Positions 13,168 through 26,800 are shown, counted from the first letter of the stretch. The stretch is 64,000 bases of DNA from Labyrinthula sp. Ha (GCA_015227615.1 JAALGZ010000037.1:124001-188000); one strand, 5' to 3'. Notes: generated by a model from the sequence alone, not told the origin. Numbers and translations: made by a program.

Positions 13168-14202
13168 TCAATAATTGTCTTGTTCAACTTCTCCTTGTTT
13201 TTGAGTATCTTTTTCAAGGAAAAAAAGTAAATACGTCAAGAATTCCTTTAAATATATATTATGAATCTTCCACTTTTCTTTAGAATATATCCTTGAAGTA
13301 ATAAAAATATTTCTTGTTTGAGAAGTTACTTCTGAGTTTATCATTTGAGTGAAAAACCAGGGCAGCAACTTGATTTTACTTTTATCATTAACACCAAATG
13401 AATAAATAAGCTTTTCTATGTTTCTAAAGTTATAAAACATTTTTGAGATTAAATATTCTTTTGCAGCTGAGTTAACAACGTAAAAACAGTCAATCGATAT
13501 CTCAGCTTCCTTCAAACTGGGCAATACTTTGGCTTTTTCCAAAGAAATTAATTCTCGTACACTTAGTTTTGCCCAATAACTTATCTCTATTTTTTGAATA
13601 TGATCTAAATTAAACAAAAATGATACTTTTGATGATAAAGGAAGAAGTTTATTATGAAGATTTTTTCTAGAAAAAAGATTAAAGAACTTTGCGTATATTA
13701 TTTGTCCATTTAAAGAATACAAAATATCTTTTTCATTAGAGAAATAATTGAAAGAAATAACTTTTAAGGTATCTTTATGTTCTATTAAATCAAAGATACT
13801 TTTTAATATCTTCAGAGAACTTTGACTTAAAGAAAGTCCTTCAATATAACAGTTTTTAACTTTGTTTCGTAAAAAGATAACAGTTAATGTACTAAGAATA
13901 AAAAATGGTGCAGTTGAATTCACATATCTAATATATTCTATGCATGAAAACATTTTTAGTTTTTCTTCAATAGAAAGAAAACATTCTTTTTTCAGTTCAC
14001 TAATTGCACCGTACATGACAATGGTTTTTGTGGTGCTTTCAAGTGAAACAACATGTTCGAAACCATTATGTCGATATTCAGGTTCAATTTGAATAGTACT
14101 CACATGAAGATGAAGTTCATCTTTTGTTATTTTCCAATTTATTTGATTCACATATCTTTTTGGGATTTTAGATTTCAAGTTTCTTCTCTTTGTCGTTTTC
14201 AT
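13168..14202 (-). CDS. Unknown protein, paralogue of the 11368-12396 gene
   Basis: The product has 344 residues and begins at an ATG with a basic N-terminus (MKTTKRRNLKSKIPKRYVNQ). It is colinear with its downstream neighbour, with by-eye similarity throughout and best conservation in the YVN-I-WK motif, the SFLFNL-AKLSV region and EYLISK-FY. No transmembrane segment or catalytic motif is recognisable. The intact frames of both copies despite considerable divergence indicate that both have been under selection. Function unknown. Confidence 0.8.
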   Translation of the reverse strand: MKTTKRRNLKSKIPKRYVNQINWKITKDELHLHVSTIQIEPEYRHNGFEHVVSLESTTKTIVMYGAISELKKECFLSIEEKLKMFSCIEYIRYVNSTAPFFILSTLTVIFLRNKVKNCYIEGLSLSQSSLKILKSIFDLIEHKDTLKVISFNYFSNEKDILYSLNGQIIYAKFFNLFSRKNLHNKLLPLSSKVSFLFNLDHIQKIEISYWAKLSVRELISLEKAKVLPSLKEAEISIDCFYVVNSAAKEYLISKMFYNFRNIEKLIYSFGVNDKSKIKLLPWFFTQMINSEVTSQTRNIFITSRIYSKEKWKIHNIYLKEFLTYLLFFLEKDTQKQGEVEQDNY

Positions 14203-17200
14203 TCTTCAAATTGCACAATGTCCAAAACAGACTTTCTTATTCCGGCCGTTTAACACGTTTTAAGCATACGAAACAAAAACGAAAAGAATATTTCCCAGAA
14301 CAATAGAAAAGTAAAATCTCCTTATTTAGTTAGCCTTTGAAGCTTTGAAAAAAATACATAGGTTTTGATTTGGCTGTTGACTGTCTGTTGACTGTCTGAT
14401 GAAGTCTATTGAAAAACGATTTGGTGTATTCTGTGTACTTGGTGACTTGAAAAGCTATAAAATAGATAAACAATGTCTTAGTTTGTTACCTTTGTCGATT
14501 TTAGAAGTAGAGTGGTTAATCTTTATCTTAATAGTTGTATCAATAGAAGTATGACATACAAAAAGAAGTTTCACAAAACTACGATTCACATTACTTTCAA
14601 TTCTCTTCTGTGTCATTTAACAACACATGAATACCACTTGTAAGAGCACTGTGCTCAGGTTTCTGGTCTTACTGTTCAGAAATGCTTCTACTTTGAATTT
14701 AGATCACTTTCTTACTGCTGAATCTGACCTACTATCAAACAGCTGTTAAGCAAGTTACTCCTTTTTATACGATAAAATAATGGCAAGACCTGTATTTTCA
14801 TTTCTCTTACATATATATTCGGATTGGTTGCTCTATTCTCATTGCCTTATTATCTGATATTAAGGTTAGCTAGTTCTTTTATCTATAGGTATCTTCAATT
14901 GAGTTTCTTTTTAAACATTTGATTTGTTTTTCCATGAGGTTCCGCTTGCAACTACTCTATCCTGAAATTAACTTCTTGAAAACTAACAATGGTTATATTA
15001 TCTGCATCCAATGAAATTTATTTGAAGACTAATATAGAACAGGTAATAATCTCATGCAGTAAATGAAGCAGTTAAGAGGATATTAGCACTGGGATATATA
15101 TATTTTAGTATAATGTCATTATGGACACAGAAATTCTTCCTGAAAGCAAATAGACGAACGAAGGAATCCTGTGTTAGGCAAATCTTTTTACTTTACAGTA
15201 TTGAAACAACCTTATATATACCAACAGAAACAATACAGATATTGCTAATTTCTCAGTAAAAATTATTGGCGACATATTTGAAGAGCAAACCTGATGTTGC
15301 CTTGTTCAATCTAAGTATAAAATCAAAATTTTGAGGAAAATCTCGTATATTTCAATTCTAGAATAAGTATTTACAGGGAAGTGGTGCTTCAAAGAGATAA
15401 ATATTGTTTATTTCACCTAGGTGAAAGATCAACCAAGTACTATGCTTTCTATGAGATCCAGAAAATTCAGAAGATGGGTAGGCTCCTTACCCTTGTGAAG
15501 GAATATTAAGACTACCATTTGGTTGATTGAGCTTAACTAAAGCAGAATCAAACTCTTATGAGATAAACATTGGTACTAACTTGACTCAACATTGCCATTG
15601 ATGCAATATTTGTTTCACTATATGCAAGATTTTTCTGAAAGAGGTAGTAAAGAAAAACAAAATCCATATGATCCAGAAAATAAACGTACATATTATAGAA
15701 GTTGTGGTCCTCCATTATGCAACATGGCAACAAAATCAAGGTAGATTATTTTTAAGTTCGAACAATTGCTTGTTTACTCTAAGGAGCCACGCAGAATTTT
15801 AGTTTTAGTAGATCCTGCTACAAGATCATGATCTTTATTACTTTTTTAACAACCACGCCAAGCATAATAAGAACAAGATTATTCTAGCTTATGAGCCGAT
15901 ATAGCATTATCTAGTAAATAAAATATCCAGTATATATTTCTATATTTACTTCAAGCTACGAAATCAAACATCTCTATAATAATATATTTAGAACGGGGAG
16001 ACAAAAATATTACAGGACCCAAGTAGAATAATCAAAATGTAAAACTAATCTCAATTGCAATAGAAAACTATGATCAGCAGTTTAAACAGTCTGTGAAGCC
16101 GGTATACCACCAATACTTCAGTGTCTTTTTGTTTCTCTTTCCTTATACTGTTTCTATCAGGAACATCTAGCACCATTCATTTGGCTGATAATTCCTCGAT
16201 ATAACCAGTTTAGATATCCTTTTTAAAACCTATGCGAAATTAATCAAAAAATAGATTAATGTTCTCGGCTGAAATTATTTCCTGTCAAGAGCATAAGCGG
16301 AATGATATGATAATCTTTGGAGAAATTCCAGAAGCAATAGATATTTTTTTTCATCTAATGAAATAGATCCAGTTTCTCTGCTGAAGTTTACAAAATGGGA
16401 AGGTTAGTACTTCTATTTTATGTTTAAGAAATTTAGTACCATTTTTTTCCACATTAGAACTTCTGCATTTTGTATTGAAGTATAATGCCTAAGAGCATTT
16501 TTCCGTAAGTAGATGACCATATGCGAATTATTATGTATTGAATGGGGATAGTTACCTGTAAACAAGTATCAGAACCCAAAGCTGCTAAGTAGATAACTAA
16601 AGCCGTTTATATAAAAACTTTAGTGCGTTAATTTAACATTTAAAGCGCTAAGCTATGATAATATCAGCTAGTTGTGGAAGTTGCTGATTGTTGAACTCAA
16701 TATCCTGGTTATATATTAGATTAGAATAATTGCCTCATATAAGTACTGTTTTTCCACTGCTTTCGTTACATAAAAAAATATGTTAACCTCTGCGCATTGA
16801 AATAAAAAAAATATTTCTCTCTAGGAATGCAATCATGAATAACTGGTATTGGTTTCCATAGGATATTTGTTAAGTATGCCTGTTTTTTCAGTTGGTGCAA
16901 ATCTTATTCATTTCATTTTATTTTTCTTTTAAATTTTCATGTTTGAGTCTAAGTTTTTAGTACGAAAAATAATATTAAAAATATTGTGTTTACATTCTCG
17001 TTTTTGTTTATTTATTTGCTAGTACCTAGACTGCAGGAGAATGAAGTAAGACTTTTCCTAGATACTTTGTGTAATTATCAAACTACAAACCTCATAGAGC
17101 ATTTAACAGGTGCACTTGTCAACCATAATAATATATTTATTATAGAGGAGAATAAATCACACTTTTTGGTTTATATTTTTTCTATGTAGACATTGTCAGT

Positions 17201-20200
17201 TTTTTTTATTTAAAGCGAATATAAGAAACCTCTAACCTTATATTGATGTGTGAATTAAGTTTCTACATGAGTTCTATATGATCTAGAACTTAGTAATATA
17301 AACTGTTTTTAACGGCCTAGATATACTTACAGTGTATTTGCTGCAAATAAAATAACTTCAGTGTTATACTCCTAAAAGCTCAACAACCTAAATTGCTGAA
17401 TGCATCTCTAATTTGTTGTGAAAGTTCAGCAAATGGTTTATAGTATGCGTAGAAGCAGTCTTAAAATTTTCTAAAAGTTATGTAGAGTTTGTTTGCTGAT
17501 AACTGAGAATTTTATGTAAGTATTATATATAGGAACTGGGAATTTCACATCTGCTGCTTCTCATTGTTAATTTCCAATATCATCTCTTTTAATTTATGAC
17601 TTTCTAGATAGCAACATAACGCAATAAGAAATCTCAGAAAGTAAGTGTTAATATTTTTCTTTTAGTAGAGAAATTAAACTTTACAAGAAATCAAAGGATT
17701 TTTTTTGAGCGAAGCAGCATCAAAATAATGCCCTTACCATCAATTACAAGATAAATTTCCTTTCGAAGGCATGATGATGATAATATCGTTATATCATTAA
17801 TACTTAAAATGTATATATAATATATATTTCAACCGAGCCTGAGAGCTTAGCTCAATGTATAAAATAATACTTCATATCAGTAATAATCAAAGTCTCGGGT
17901 CACATGTTTTTGTGATTTGTTACTATGTTGAGCAATGAAAAAACTTTAGCACCATGTATTGATTTTTGATAATTGAAATGATTAGTTATAAAATTTTTGA
18001 GAATAATAGAATTAGACCCGAGAACCTCTTCTTATCTATCGTGATATCACTTTATAAATTAGATTTAAAATAATACCTATTATCGTTCAAAATTGTAATA
18101 AGTGAGTACCAGTGGTGTACCGTAATTTCCGGTAATGAGGCTAAGGCTTAAACTTAAAATTGATTTTAAGTGAAGAGACGGAGTTGAGTCAATAAAAATC
18201 AAGACTGGGAATCTAATAGTCCAAGACATATATATTGCATTAAAATGTATTGGCGATGAGATTTTTAATAACCTTTATTTTCTTCGTCTAAGATTTTCTA
18301 TTTTTTGAGCTTCCTTTTTGACACTTGATCATTGAAAACCCTCCCCTGGTTTGCCACAAGACATTGTTACTATTGAAAAAGGTTTTGTAAATATGTGACT
18401 ATAAAATATGTTTTACTAACTGCTGTGTATATTGCAAAAAAAAACTTCTTATCAAAGACTTATTTTTTTATAGTTTTCTAAACTGTTCTAAGATCGAAGA
18501 ATATGATAATTACGTCCATTACAACCATTTTTATTGATATTTTCCTAAGGGAAAACAAAACTCAAAGTAATTTCTAACTCATAGAAGATCACAAAACATC
18601 AAAATATTTTATCTTGATGTCAGTTCAAGTTTTTTAACTTCCAAAATGCTATATAAATTTGTGAATTATTTTTTTTTCTTGTAATTTCGGTAAATTCTTG
18701 AAAATAAGTTTGCTAAATGTAACAATAGTAATTGCTAGATTATTTATATCATTATAAAACCAAACTATGACCATAAAAAAGATTCCAATTATATTTTTTG
18801 CATTGTTTTGCAAGTATAAACTTTTTATGAAGTTGATCTATAATGGATCTGTACATCTGGAGCCATACAAGGACATCTGCTCTATAATCACACTTTTTAG
18901 TATGCATAGCATAATTCTCTGTCCTCATTCACTAAATAAATATACCAACTTCAAAATTTCTGTAAATAATGAAGCTATTGGGGTCTTTTTTTTCGCAATT
19001 TAGGCACTACAGGTCAACTACAATAAAATATAACCGATTAACATAAAATGATATATCCTGCGTTCGCCTATTCTCAAATTATTCCTGAAAAACCATAGAT
19101 ATTGATGTAAAAAAATGTGAATGTCCAATTTTCATTGATTTTTTTTGGAGAAAAGTAAGAAATCTATAGAGTGAAGACATGTTTCGGTCATAGAAAGTTG
19201 GTCCGCAAGTGACTCGTATGAAATACCAAACAAGTAGAAATATATTAAGTATATACCTGTGCAGAATCCAGTGATAAATCCAGTATCAGTTGAACCAGTT
19301 TTTATGATTCTTTTTTTAACCCGAGAATGGTCGCCTTGTTCATATATCCAACGTACTTAATAAATCCGTATATCACAAATAGAAAAAATATTATTTTACA
19401 TGTGCTGAGATTTTTAAAAACATTCATAATATTTTTAAGAACTTTCAAGTCTAAGATTTACTGAAATTGGGGATTCATACTGATACCTTATATATTGTTG
19501 AACTCGTGACTGAAGATATTATCAAAAACAAATTAGTTAGATCTTACATATCAGAGAAAAGAGATGAAAACACAACTTCAAAATAAGCCTTTTATTATGG
19601 GTTCCATTGTTAACCACTGGGATTGGTTGTAAACTTTTATCTAAATAAATTATTCTAACTGGAACGTAAGTACTAGCAAGAGCCACATGGTTACGAGTGT
19701 TATTTACCAGCGCATCATAGTTGAAACGACTATCGAAGACTTTCTCATGTAGAAATTTATTTTCACATGACCTGAGTTTAATAGGGTAATACGATACCAT
19801 TTAGTAGGCTCAAACATTACATTACAAATAAATTTAACATTCCTTAAGTAACCAATTCCAGATAGGCTAGCCAGATATAGCAGTATCGTTCTATGGCTAT
19901 TTGCATAGAATATTTCACCCAAAAGAAAATGTTCAGGAGAAATAGCGTGGTAGTTGAAATTTTACTACTTTTTTATAGTGAAAATATATTCAGTATTGGT
20001 AGTACTTATAGCAAATGTGTATAATCTTCCAATACATTATTAGCATTTTTCCTTAGTTTGACACAAGAAAAGTGTCCACATAGAAAAATGGCGAGGATAC
20101 ATAGCTTCAAGTTTAAAAATCAAATGTAACCAGGCAAATAAATATAATATAAACATATTTATATACTTGAGCTATGGGGACTAAGTGAAGGATTGGTAAG

Positions 20201-20628
20201 ATACTAGATACGTAGAACGTCACACTTCTACAAAAACTTTTGTTACACTTGTTCCCATTGAATAAGTTAGAGATTATACTTTAAGCCAATGTATTGGTTA
20301 TAATTATCTGTTTTTTCATTAACATTTTAACTTTTTCAAAAGTGAACTTTTCCGATTTAGTCTTGATATATTCCTATTTCCTTCTATCTTGTCATACTCG
20401 ACTCAGTCTACCGTCGGGTTTGTGCAACAGGAGTATCCTTTCATTCTCTAAAATAACATCTTGTTTTAGTTTTTATTTTTAAATATAAAAGTTTTTCCTT
20501 TTCAATTATTTTTTGCTTAAGTTAATGAGTACAAGTCCAAAAAACCACCAATCATGAAATTCTGTAAACTCAATCATTGGAACAAACTCAATATCACATT
20601 ACCCCATATTATCAACATAATTTAATGA
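14203..20628. other. Gene desert
   Basis: About 6.4 kb without a convincing gene on either strand. Open frames reach at most about 87 codons and many begin at non-ATG codons. A tRNA-like stretch near 17840-17905 was examined and rejected. The last 100 bases upstream of 20629 contain CACATTACCCCAT about 35 nt before the start codon. Confidence 0.6.
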
Positions 20629-21870
20629 ATGATGATGAAGATATCATGGACGAAGAAAGATCCCAACAGCAAGAAAATCTCTATTAACCCAGTTTTTCTC
20701 ATCTTGATATTTCTTTTTCTATGCTTATTTACAGCATTAAATGATGAAACCTTTCTAATACATCGTCAAAACTTTATTCACCCAGCCATTACCAGTTTTC
20801 ACCCAAGAAACTTCTTTTCTTTCACAAGATATCAGAAGTTTTCTCAAAATGAATACATAAAAAAAAGTAACATAAATAAACTGATTCAATCTGATAATAA
20901 TGAAAAATTCTTTTTTTACTCACCTTCAGGAGGATTTGGAAACCAAGAAAAAGAATTACTTTATGCTTTGAAGATTTCCAAAGACTTAAATCGATCTCTT
21001 ATTGTTCCTTTAATAGCAAAACATACAACTTGGTGGACAAAATATATGAGAATAAAATATGAAGAAAAAGAACCAAGTTTAATATTGGCTGATAAAATAA
21101 TAAATATTAATTATTTAAGAAAATATAACCTTAAAACTAAAATTTACATACTAAATATAACAACAGCTGATTTTGAAGAAAATTTATTGAATATGAAAGA
21201 AGAATATGAAAAAATCTTTAATTTTGAAAAAAAGCTAATAAAAATATATAAACCAAAACAAAGACAAAATTGGAGAGGAAAAGAAACTGTTGAACGAATT
21301 TTTGGAAAGTTTGAACATAAGTTTTTAATGCTGAAAGGATCTTCAATGTATCATAAATGGTATGAAAAACCAGTACAAAAAAAATTACAACAATATTTTA
21401 AATATTCAAATAAAATTTATTCTTTTGGTGATGAAGCTTTTTCCATTATAAAAAATATATCAAAGTTGAATCAAGTAAATTGTATTCATGTTCGTTTAGG
21501 TGATTATTTAGAAGAGAAAAATAGATATATTAAACCAGAAAGATTTATAAAAAATATGTTGGATAATAATTTTACAAAAAACATGTCGATTTATATTTCA
21601 ACAGAACCAAAAAGACCAAAATGGTATTTTGATGTATTTGAAGAGTTTTTTGAAGAGGTTTTTTATTCAGATAATATTTTTTTTAAACCAATAATGGAAA
21701 AAATTCAATATTATACAAAAAGTAAACAAGAATTATCTTATGATATTTTTGGAATAATTGAACAATTAATTTGTGTAAATGCAAAATATTTTCAAGGTAC
21801 TTTATATTCGAATTTTAGTCAGAGAATATTATTTTTAAGAAGACAGAAAAAATATGAAGAAAATAATTGA
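20629..21870 (+). CDS. O-fucosyltransferase-like glycosyltransferase, type II membrane protein
   Basis: Putative GDP-fucose-dependent glycosyltransferase of the secretory pathway. The 413-residue product has a short basic cytoplasmic N-terminus, one membrane anchor at about 19-37 and a lumenal catalytic region. Landmarks: SPSGGFGNQ at 98-106, the GG-x-x-NQ motif expected at the GDP-sugar end; HVRLGDY at 287-293, the His-x-Arg-x-Gly-Asp motif shared by O-fucosyltransferases and alpha-1,2/1,6-fucosyltransferases; and a C-terminal block at 375-400 (GIIEQLIC, then GTLYSNFSQRI) like the EQ-IC-A-FIGT-S-FS-RI segment of POFUT-type enzymes. It is intronless. The paralogue at 22661-23887 lies convergent 790 bp away. 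Acceptor and linkage are unknown, and another GDP-sugar donor cannot be excluded. Confidence 0.75.
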   Translation: MMMKISWTKKDPNSKKISINPVFLILIFLFLCLFTALNDETFLIHRQNFIHPAITSFHPRNFFSFTRYQKFSQNEYIKKSNINKLIQSDNNEKFFFYSPSGGFGNQEKELLYALKISKDLNRSLIVPLIAKHTTWWTKYMRIKYEEKEPSLILADKIININYLRKYNLKTKIYILNITTADFEENLLNMKEEYEKIFNFEKKLIKIYKPKQRQNWRGKETVERIFGKFEHKFLMLKGSSMYHKWYEKPVQKKLQQYFKYSNKIYSFGDEAFSIIKNISKLNQVNCIHVRLGDYLEEKNRYIKPERFIKNMLDNNFTKNMSIYISTEPKRPKWYFDVFEEFFEEVFYSDNIFFKPIMEKIQYYTKSKQELSYDIFGIIEQLICVNAKYFQGTLYSNFSQRILFLRRQKKYEENN

Positions 21871-22660
21871 TTAGGATGATTTTTTTTTTGCAATTGAGGA
21901 GAAATATATTTGTATTTTTCTATGAAGAAAGCTTTTTTCTAACTGATTCTTATTTGTTTATTACATCTAGAGCATAAACTTTTCTCGTCTATATTCAAGT
22001 CTAAGTGTATATTCATTTGCTTGTGAAATATTATTGAATAAACTTTTTAATCAGAAATTTCTTTTCTTCTTTCGTTTGAAAAGATCTATGTAGTTTTTCC
22101 CGTACAAATGTTAAACTGGTTGATTTTGACATATTAGATTATGTTTATTGGTTAGAATACAGTTCTTGATATTATTTTGAATATTTAAAGACTTGTGCTT
22201 TCATATTTACATGAAAAAAAATCAATATTTAATTCTTTTTTTGAATTAAGTTTGTTCTCGACAAAATGAACAGACTCACTTTAAGTTTATCTTCTAGTCA
22301 AATTCCATTTGTCATAATAATTTATATACACTAAGTGTCAAATCCTTTTACAAAGTAAAATAATTACTTCAGGGAAATTGTTCATCCATTTCTTGTTTCA
22401 TTATAGTTTCTAATTCTTATCATCTCACTCAGTTTTCGCTTAAAATATACTTTGCTTTTTTTAACACTTCCTTCGTTTTAGAAATGCACTAAATACTCTG
22501 CTGTGACATAACGGTAGCAAGGTTTTACTATCCTTTTATAGCTAATCTTTCTGACACAGCACTCTCGTTATTATTTCTCTTGTTATGTGTTTTTTCTTAA
22601 CGGACGAAAAAGGGAGAAGCATATTGAAAAAAAATTTTAAACGAAAAAAATTTACACAAT
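21871..22660. other. Intergenic region between convergent glycosyltransferase genes
   Basis: About 790 bp holding the two 3' ends. No coding sequence or clear hairpin is seen. Confidence 0.6.
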
Positions 22661-23887
22661 TTAATAACTTTGAAGCCCATTTTCAGCTCTAAGTATTTTA
22701 ATTCTTTCACTAAAGTTTGAATACCCTGTTCCTCTAAATTTAGTTGCTTTTGAGCAAATTAACTGCTCCACAACTCCAAATATATCTGCTGATAAATCAC
22801 TCTTGCTTTGCGTATATTCCTCAATATCTTTTCTAGTATTATCAAGAAGAGTTGAATTTGAAAAATACAACTTTTCAAATGTTTCTGCAAATATTTTGAA
22901 ATACCAATCTGGTCTATCTTCTTCTGTTGCTATATACAAAGGAACTTTTGGATCAAAACCATCTTTTTTTAATCTATACACAAAAACGTCTGGTTTTATA
23001 AATCTATTTTTGTGCGTTAAATAATCTCCTAAACGGACATGAACTGCATTTATGTTTTTACTTTTTGAATCGTTTATAATTTTGTTGTATCCGTTTAAAC
23101 CAAAAGAAAGTAGCCGTTGAGAATAAGAAAAGAAAGATTGAAGTTTGTTTGTAACTTTTTCATTATACCAGTTGTGATACATACTAGATCCTTTAAGCAT
23201 AAGAAACTTTTCTTTATATTTACCAAAGTGAAAGTGGACAGATTTTGTACCTTTCCAAAATTGTCGTGTTTTTGGTCTATATATCTTCAAAAGTTGTTCA
23301 AATCCTAAAATATCACCAATATTTTCTTCATCAAGTTCAGTTAATCCTTTTTGAAACTCATTAATTGTCATATTTAAAATATAAAGCTTTATTTTAGGTT
23401 CAAATTTTCTTAGTTTATCAATATTTATTATCTTATCTACAGGCAAAAGGTTTGCGTTTCCATTTTCAGCATAATTTAAATTTGCATAGTTATTCCACCC
23501 ACTTCTATGTTTACTTATTAAAGGAATTATTATTGATCTATCTAAATCTGAACCTATTTGTAAAGAATAAAGAATTTCTGTTTCTTGATTACTTAATCCA
23601 CCTGCAGGTGAGTAAAAGAAAAACTTTTCTTTCATAGTATGCATAACAAAGTCTTTTAAATTTGTTGAATTTATATATTCTCTTTCATTAAAAGATAACT
23701 TATTATTTGTTTGTGATATTTTTGTGTATTCATCTGAGTTAAAATTCTTTCTAAAGTTATTTTGAGAAAACTCTTTGAAAGAAGTGAAAAGTTGGGTTTG
23801 AATTTGAGATAGAAAAACAAAGATAAATACAAATATCAAGGAGAAAGATATGGTTTTAGATACTATGTATTGTATTTTGTCCTTCAT
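22661..23887 (-). CDS. O-fucosyltransferase-like glycosyltransferase, paralogue of 20629-21870
   Basis: The 408-residue type II membrane protein has an anchor at about 11-27, SPAGGLSNQ at 93-101, a LMLKGSSMYH-WY block shared with its paralogue, HVRLGDY at 283-289, and the C-terminal GVVEQLIC...GTGYSNFSERI block. Similarity to the convergent paralogue is continuous from about residue 85 to the end, while the N-terminal stems differ. Both copies keep every visible motif, so both are probably active enzymes with different stems or acceptors. The pair probably arose by inverted duplication followed by long divergence. Confidence 0.75.
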   Translation of the reverse strand: MKDKIQYIVSKTISFSLIFVFIFVFLSQIQTQLFTSFKEFSQNNFRKNFNSDEYTKISQTNNKLSFNEREYINSTNLKDFVMHTMKEKFFFYSPAGGLSNQETEILYSLQIGSDLDRSIIIPLISKHRSGWNNYANLNYAENGNANLLPVDKIINIDKLRKFEPKIKLYILNMTINEFQKGLTELDEENIGDILGFEQLLKIYRPKTRQFWKGTKSVHFHFGKYKEKFLMLKGSSMYHNWYNEKVTNKLQSFFSYSQRLLSFGLNGYNKIINDSKSKNINAVHVRLGDYLTHKNRFIKPDVFVYRLKKDGFDPKVPLYIATEEDRPDWYFKIFAETFEKLYFSNSTLLDNTRKDIEEYTQSKSDLSADIFGVVEQLICSKATKFRGTGYSNFSERIKILRAENGLQSY

Positions 23888-26800
23888 AGTTTATTTTATT
23901 ATTTTTTATGCGTCCTTAATAATGGTGGAAATATTTATTGTATATTTAATCCGCGAATAGTACAAAATAATCAAGAAGTTTTACATAAACATGAAAATAA
24001 AAATATCGTATCAAAATATTTAATTGGCATGTACTGGTATAATAAAGTTGTTGAACATAAATTAATACGGCTTTTTAAGAAATGAATGTAACGGTACACT
24101 AATGTTTTGTAATATTGGTAATAATGGTAAGGACGTTTGGGAATTATTTAACGTATCATGTTTGGTCGATAAAATAGCAATGGTACATTTCTCTGGAAAA
24201 TAAAAGACACTTAATTTTTTTTAGTTAGTTAGTTGTAAAGGACTAAAGGTTAAAAGGAATCGCATAGGCCTGAGCAATCTAATCCATAATATTTGATCTC
24301 AAGAAAGATGAGTGCGCATTATATATGATCTGCTACAACTCGACAAAATATTCGTGTTAGATGTTCCAATGAATTAATTTCAAGAAAGTGAATATGTTGA
24401 GTAAAGAAACTTTAAGAGTGTACACATACTTTGTTTTATTTTTGATGGTAAAGGAAAAACTCAACTTAGAAATTCAACCCAATTCAAAACGCTCCTTTTT
24501 GATCCCACGCTAACGATACGCTTCTCGTGGGTTTAAATTAGAAGAATGCTCAAAAATGACAGACAAGAAAGTCAATAATAACAAAACAAAGGAGCTTTCG
24601 GGTGTTATCTCAAAATTACAATACATCTTATACTATATTTTCTTTTTCCAGTCACCTGTGGTAGATGTTTCTTTCAACATTTCAGTTTTTAAAGTTGTAG
24701 ATAATTGTCAATTGCCTAGTTTGAGGTGTTTGTCTTTGATCGGGCTGAGAATTTATATTAAACACCATGATTTAGTACAAATTAAGTATTGCTTGACTTA
24801 TTCTTCCAGCTTTAGAAATTTCAATGGCGAGAATATTTTCTCCAAGTGAATAAATATTTGTAAGATATTTTGAGAACAGTTATGGATTTACTGGTTTGGA
24901 ATTTAGAATCTTTCTGTAAAAGACGGATGAGCAGATGGATTTCTCCAAGTAAGAATATTACTAGTTGAAAAACTGTCATTCTATTTCTCAATAGGAATTT
25001 TAAAGGGATACTTGTTGTTCTAATCCAGTAGAACATATACAAGACAAGTACACCTGTTTTCTCTAGTAAAACCACAAGAATGTTCAGAAAATTAAACTTA
25101 GCATAATTAAGATAGAAGTTGTTAATAGATTATATGTTAGTTTATTCCTAGTTTGAAAAACAAATTCTGTTCTCGGCAGTAATTAGCAAATGATTTCATA
25201 TGAACAAAAAATGAACCTTGGATTTTATTACATAAGTAAATTAAACAACTGTAATACTCGAAGAATAGTGAACTAAACTGTACTCTTAAATTGGTACTAA
25301 CTCTTGTGCTGTAGTAATATCAGAAATACCAAAGCTTTAGGGAGATTTGATGGTATTATTCATTTTTTTACTTTTGTCAATAGCTTCAAGATAGAGAGCA
25401 TTCTAATTTCTACATCACTTTTCTATGTTGGAAATTCCGCTTTCAAAATTTGTCATAATACTACTGGGTAGCATGCATTCATATTCACATTAGCGTAATC
25501 TAGATGGTGCCTAGGAGGATCTGGTATTAACACTTTTTGAAACTAGTTATTCAAAATATGCAGTTCCTTTGAATTATATCTGCTTTACTAAAAATTATTA
25601 TATACTTTGTCAAAATTTATTGGCTAACTTTGGAAATTCCCAAATGAAGCAGATGGAAAAAGCAGCCGCGAGTATGTTGAGTTGATTTGAATCTTACTTG
25701 TATCAATACTGTTCTAATACTTTTTATCAAACCAAGTATTATACCTCTTGGTTTTTTGTTTAGTGCTTATATTATCCCTATTGTCTTCTGATGAGTTTCA
25801 ACCTTCATTTCATATTACTGTTTTCTTTTCTTGTTTGATAACTTGAAACCAACAGAGAATTAGATTTTTTGAAATTGTATATTGGGATTGTGTTTTCTAC
25901 ACTCTAATCTAAGTTATTACTTGTAATTGTGTGTATTTACTTGTGATCTTGAAATTGCAGTATTTATTTATGTTTTCTATGTTCTTTTTACTCAATGTAA
26001 ACTTTTTAGGTCTACATTTGATTGTATCAATCATAAAGCAAAATAAACTAAAGCTTGAAATAAAGTAAGAAATAATATATATAAAATAGAAATATAACAG
26101 AATAAACGACTTCAGCTTTATGTCTTATCAAATATTTTACAACATGTTTTCTTCAAACTCTGTCTGATAATACTTTTTTATTCGGAATAAATATAATAAT
26201 CAAAGGTGAACATCATTTCAATTAAGAATAAAATCAAAAAGTATGAATGTTATGAGAAGTATCAATAAAATAGAAAACAACAATCTGCCCAAACTTCCCT
26301 TCAAGATTCTGCAAATTCGTTTGTGCACTGTCATCTTCATTCTGCCTTTAGAAAAAAGAGTACATACTTTTTCTTTCTAATACTATTTATTTTGCAACAT
26401 CCAGTTCTATTTTTTATCTTTCTTTACAACTTGAAACTATGCTATTGAGATGAAATTTACATTTAGTAGAGGTATTCAAGTAAATAGCTCTGCAAGAGGT
26501 TGTTTAAATTGATTTTTTTTGTAAGCTTATAATATAGCTAGTATAAAAATAGCATATTTCTTGATCTTCTTAAATGCAACAGTTTGGTAGATATAAAAGA
26601 TAAAGTTGAATACAGACAACATTTATTCAGAAAAGCAAGACTTGAACATGTACTTTATATCAAATCTGCAAACCTCATTATCACCATTGGAAATATGTTT
26701 ATCAAACATGGTACAACTATCGTACCTTTTTCACCCAAGAATTTATATAAACACCATTATGCTGGTTCAAACAAATTGACACAATAGATATCCTTATATT

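Noticed and set aside
17838-17905. tRNA-like stretch (AGCTTAGCTCAATG, with 7-bp pairing GCCTGAG to CTCGGGT and a possible CAT anticodon loop)
   Set aside because: No T-arm with a TTC loop, the anticodon stem fails when the loop is placed correctly, and the total length is too short. At best a decayed organellar tRNA.
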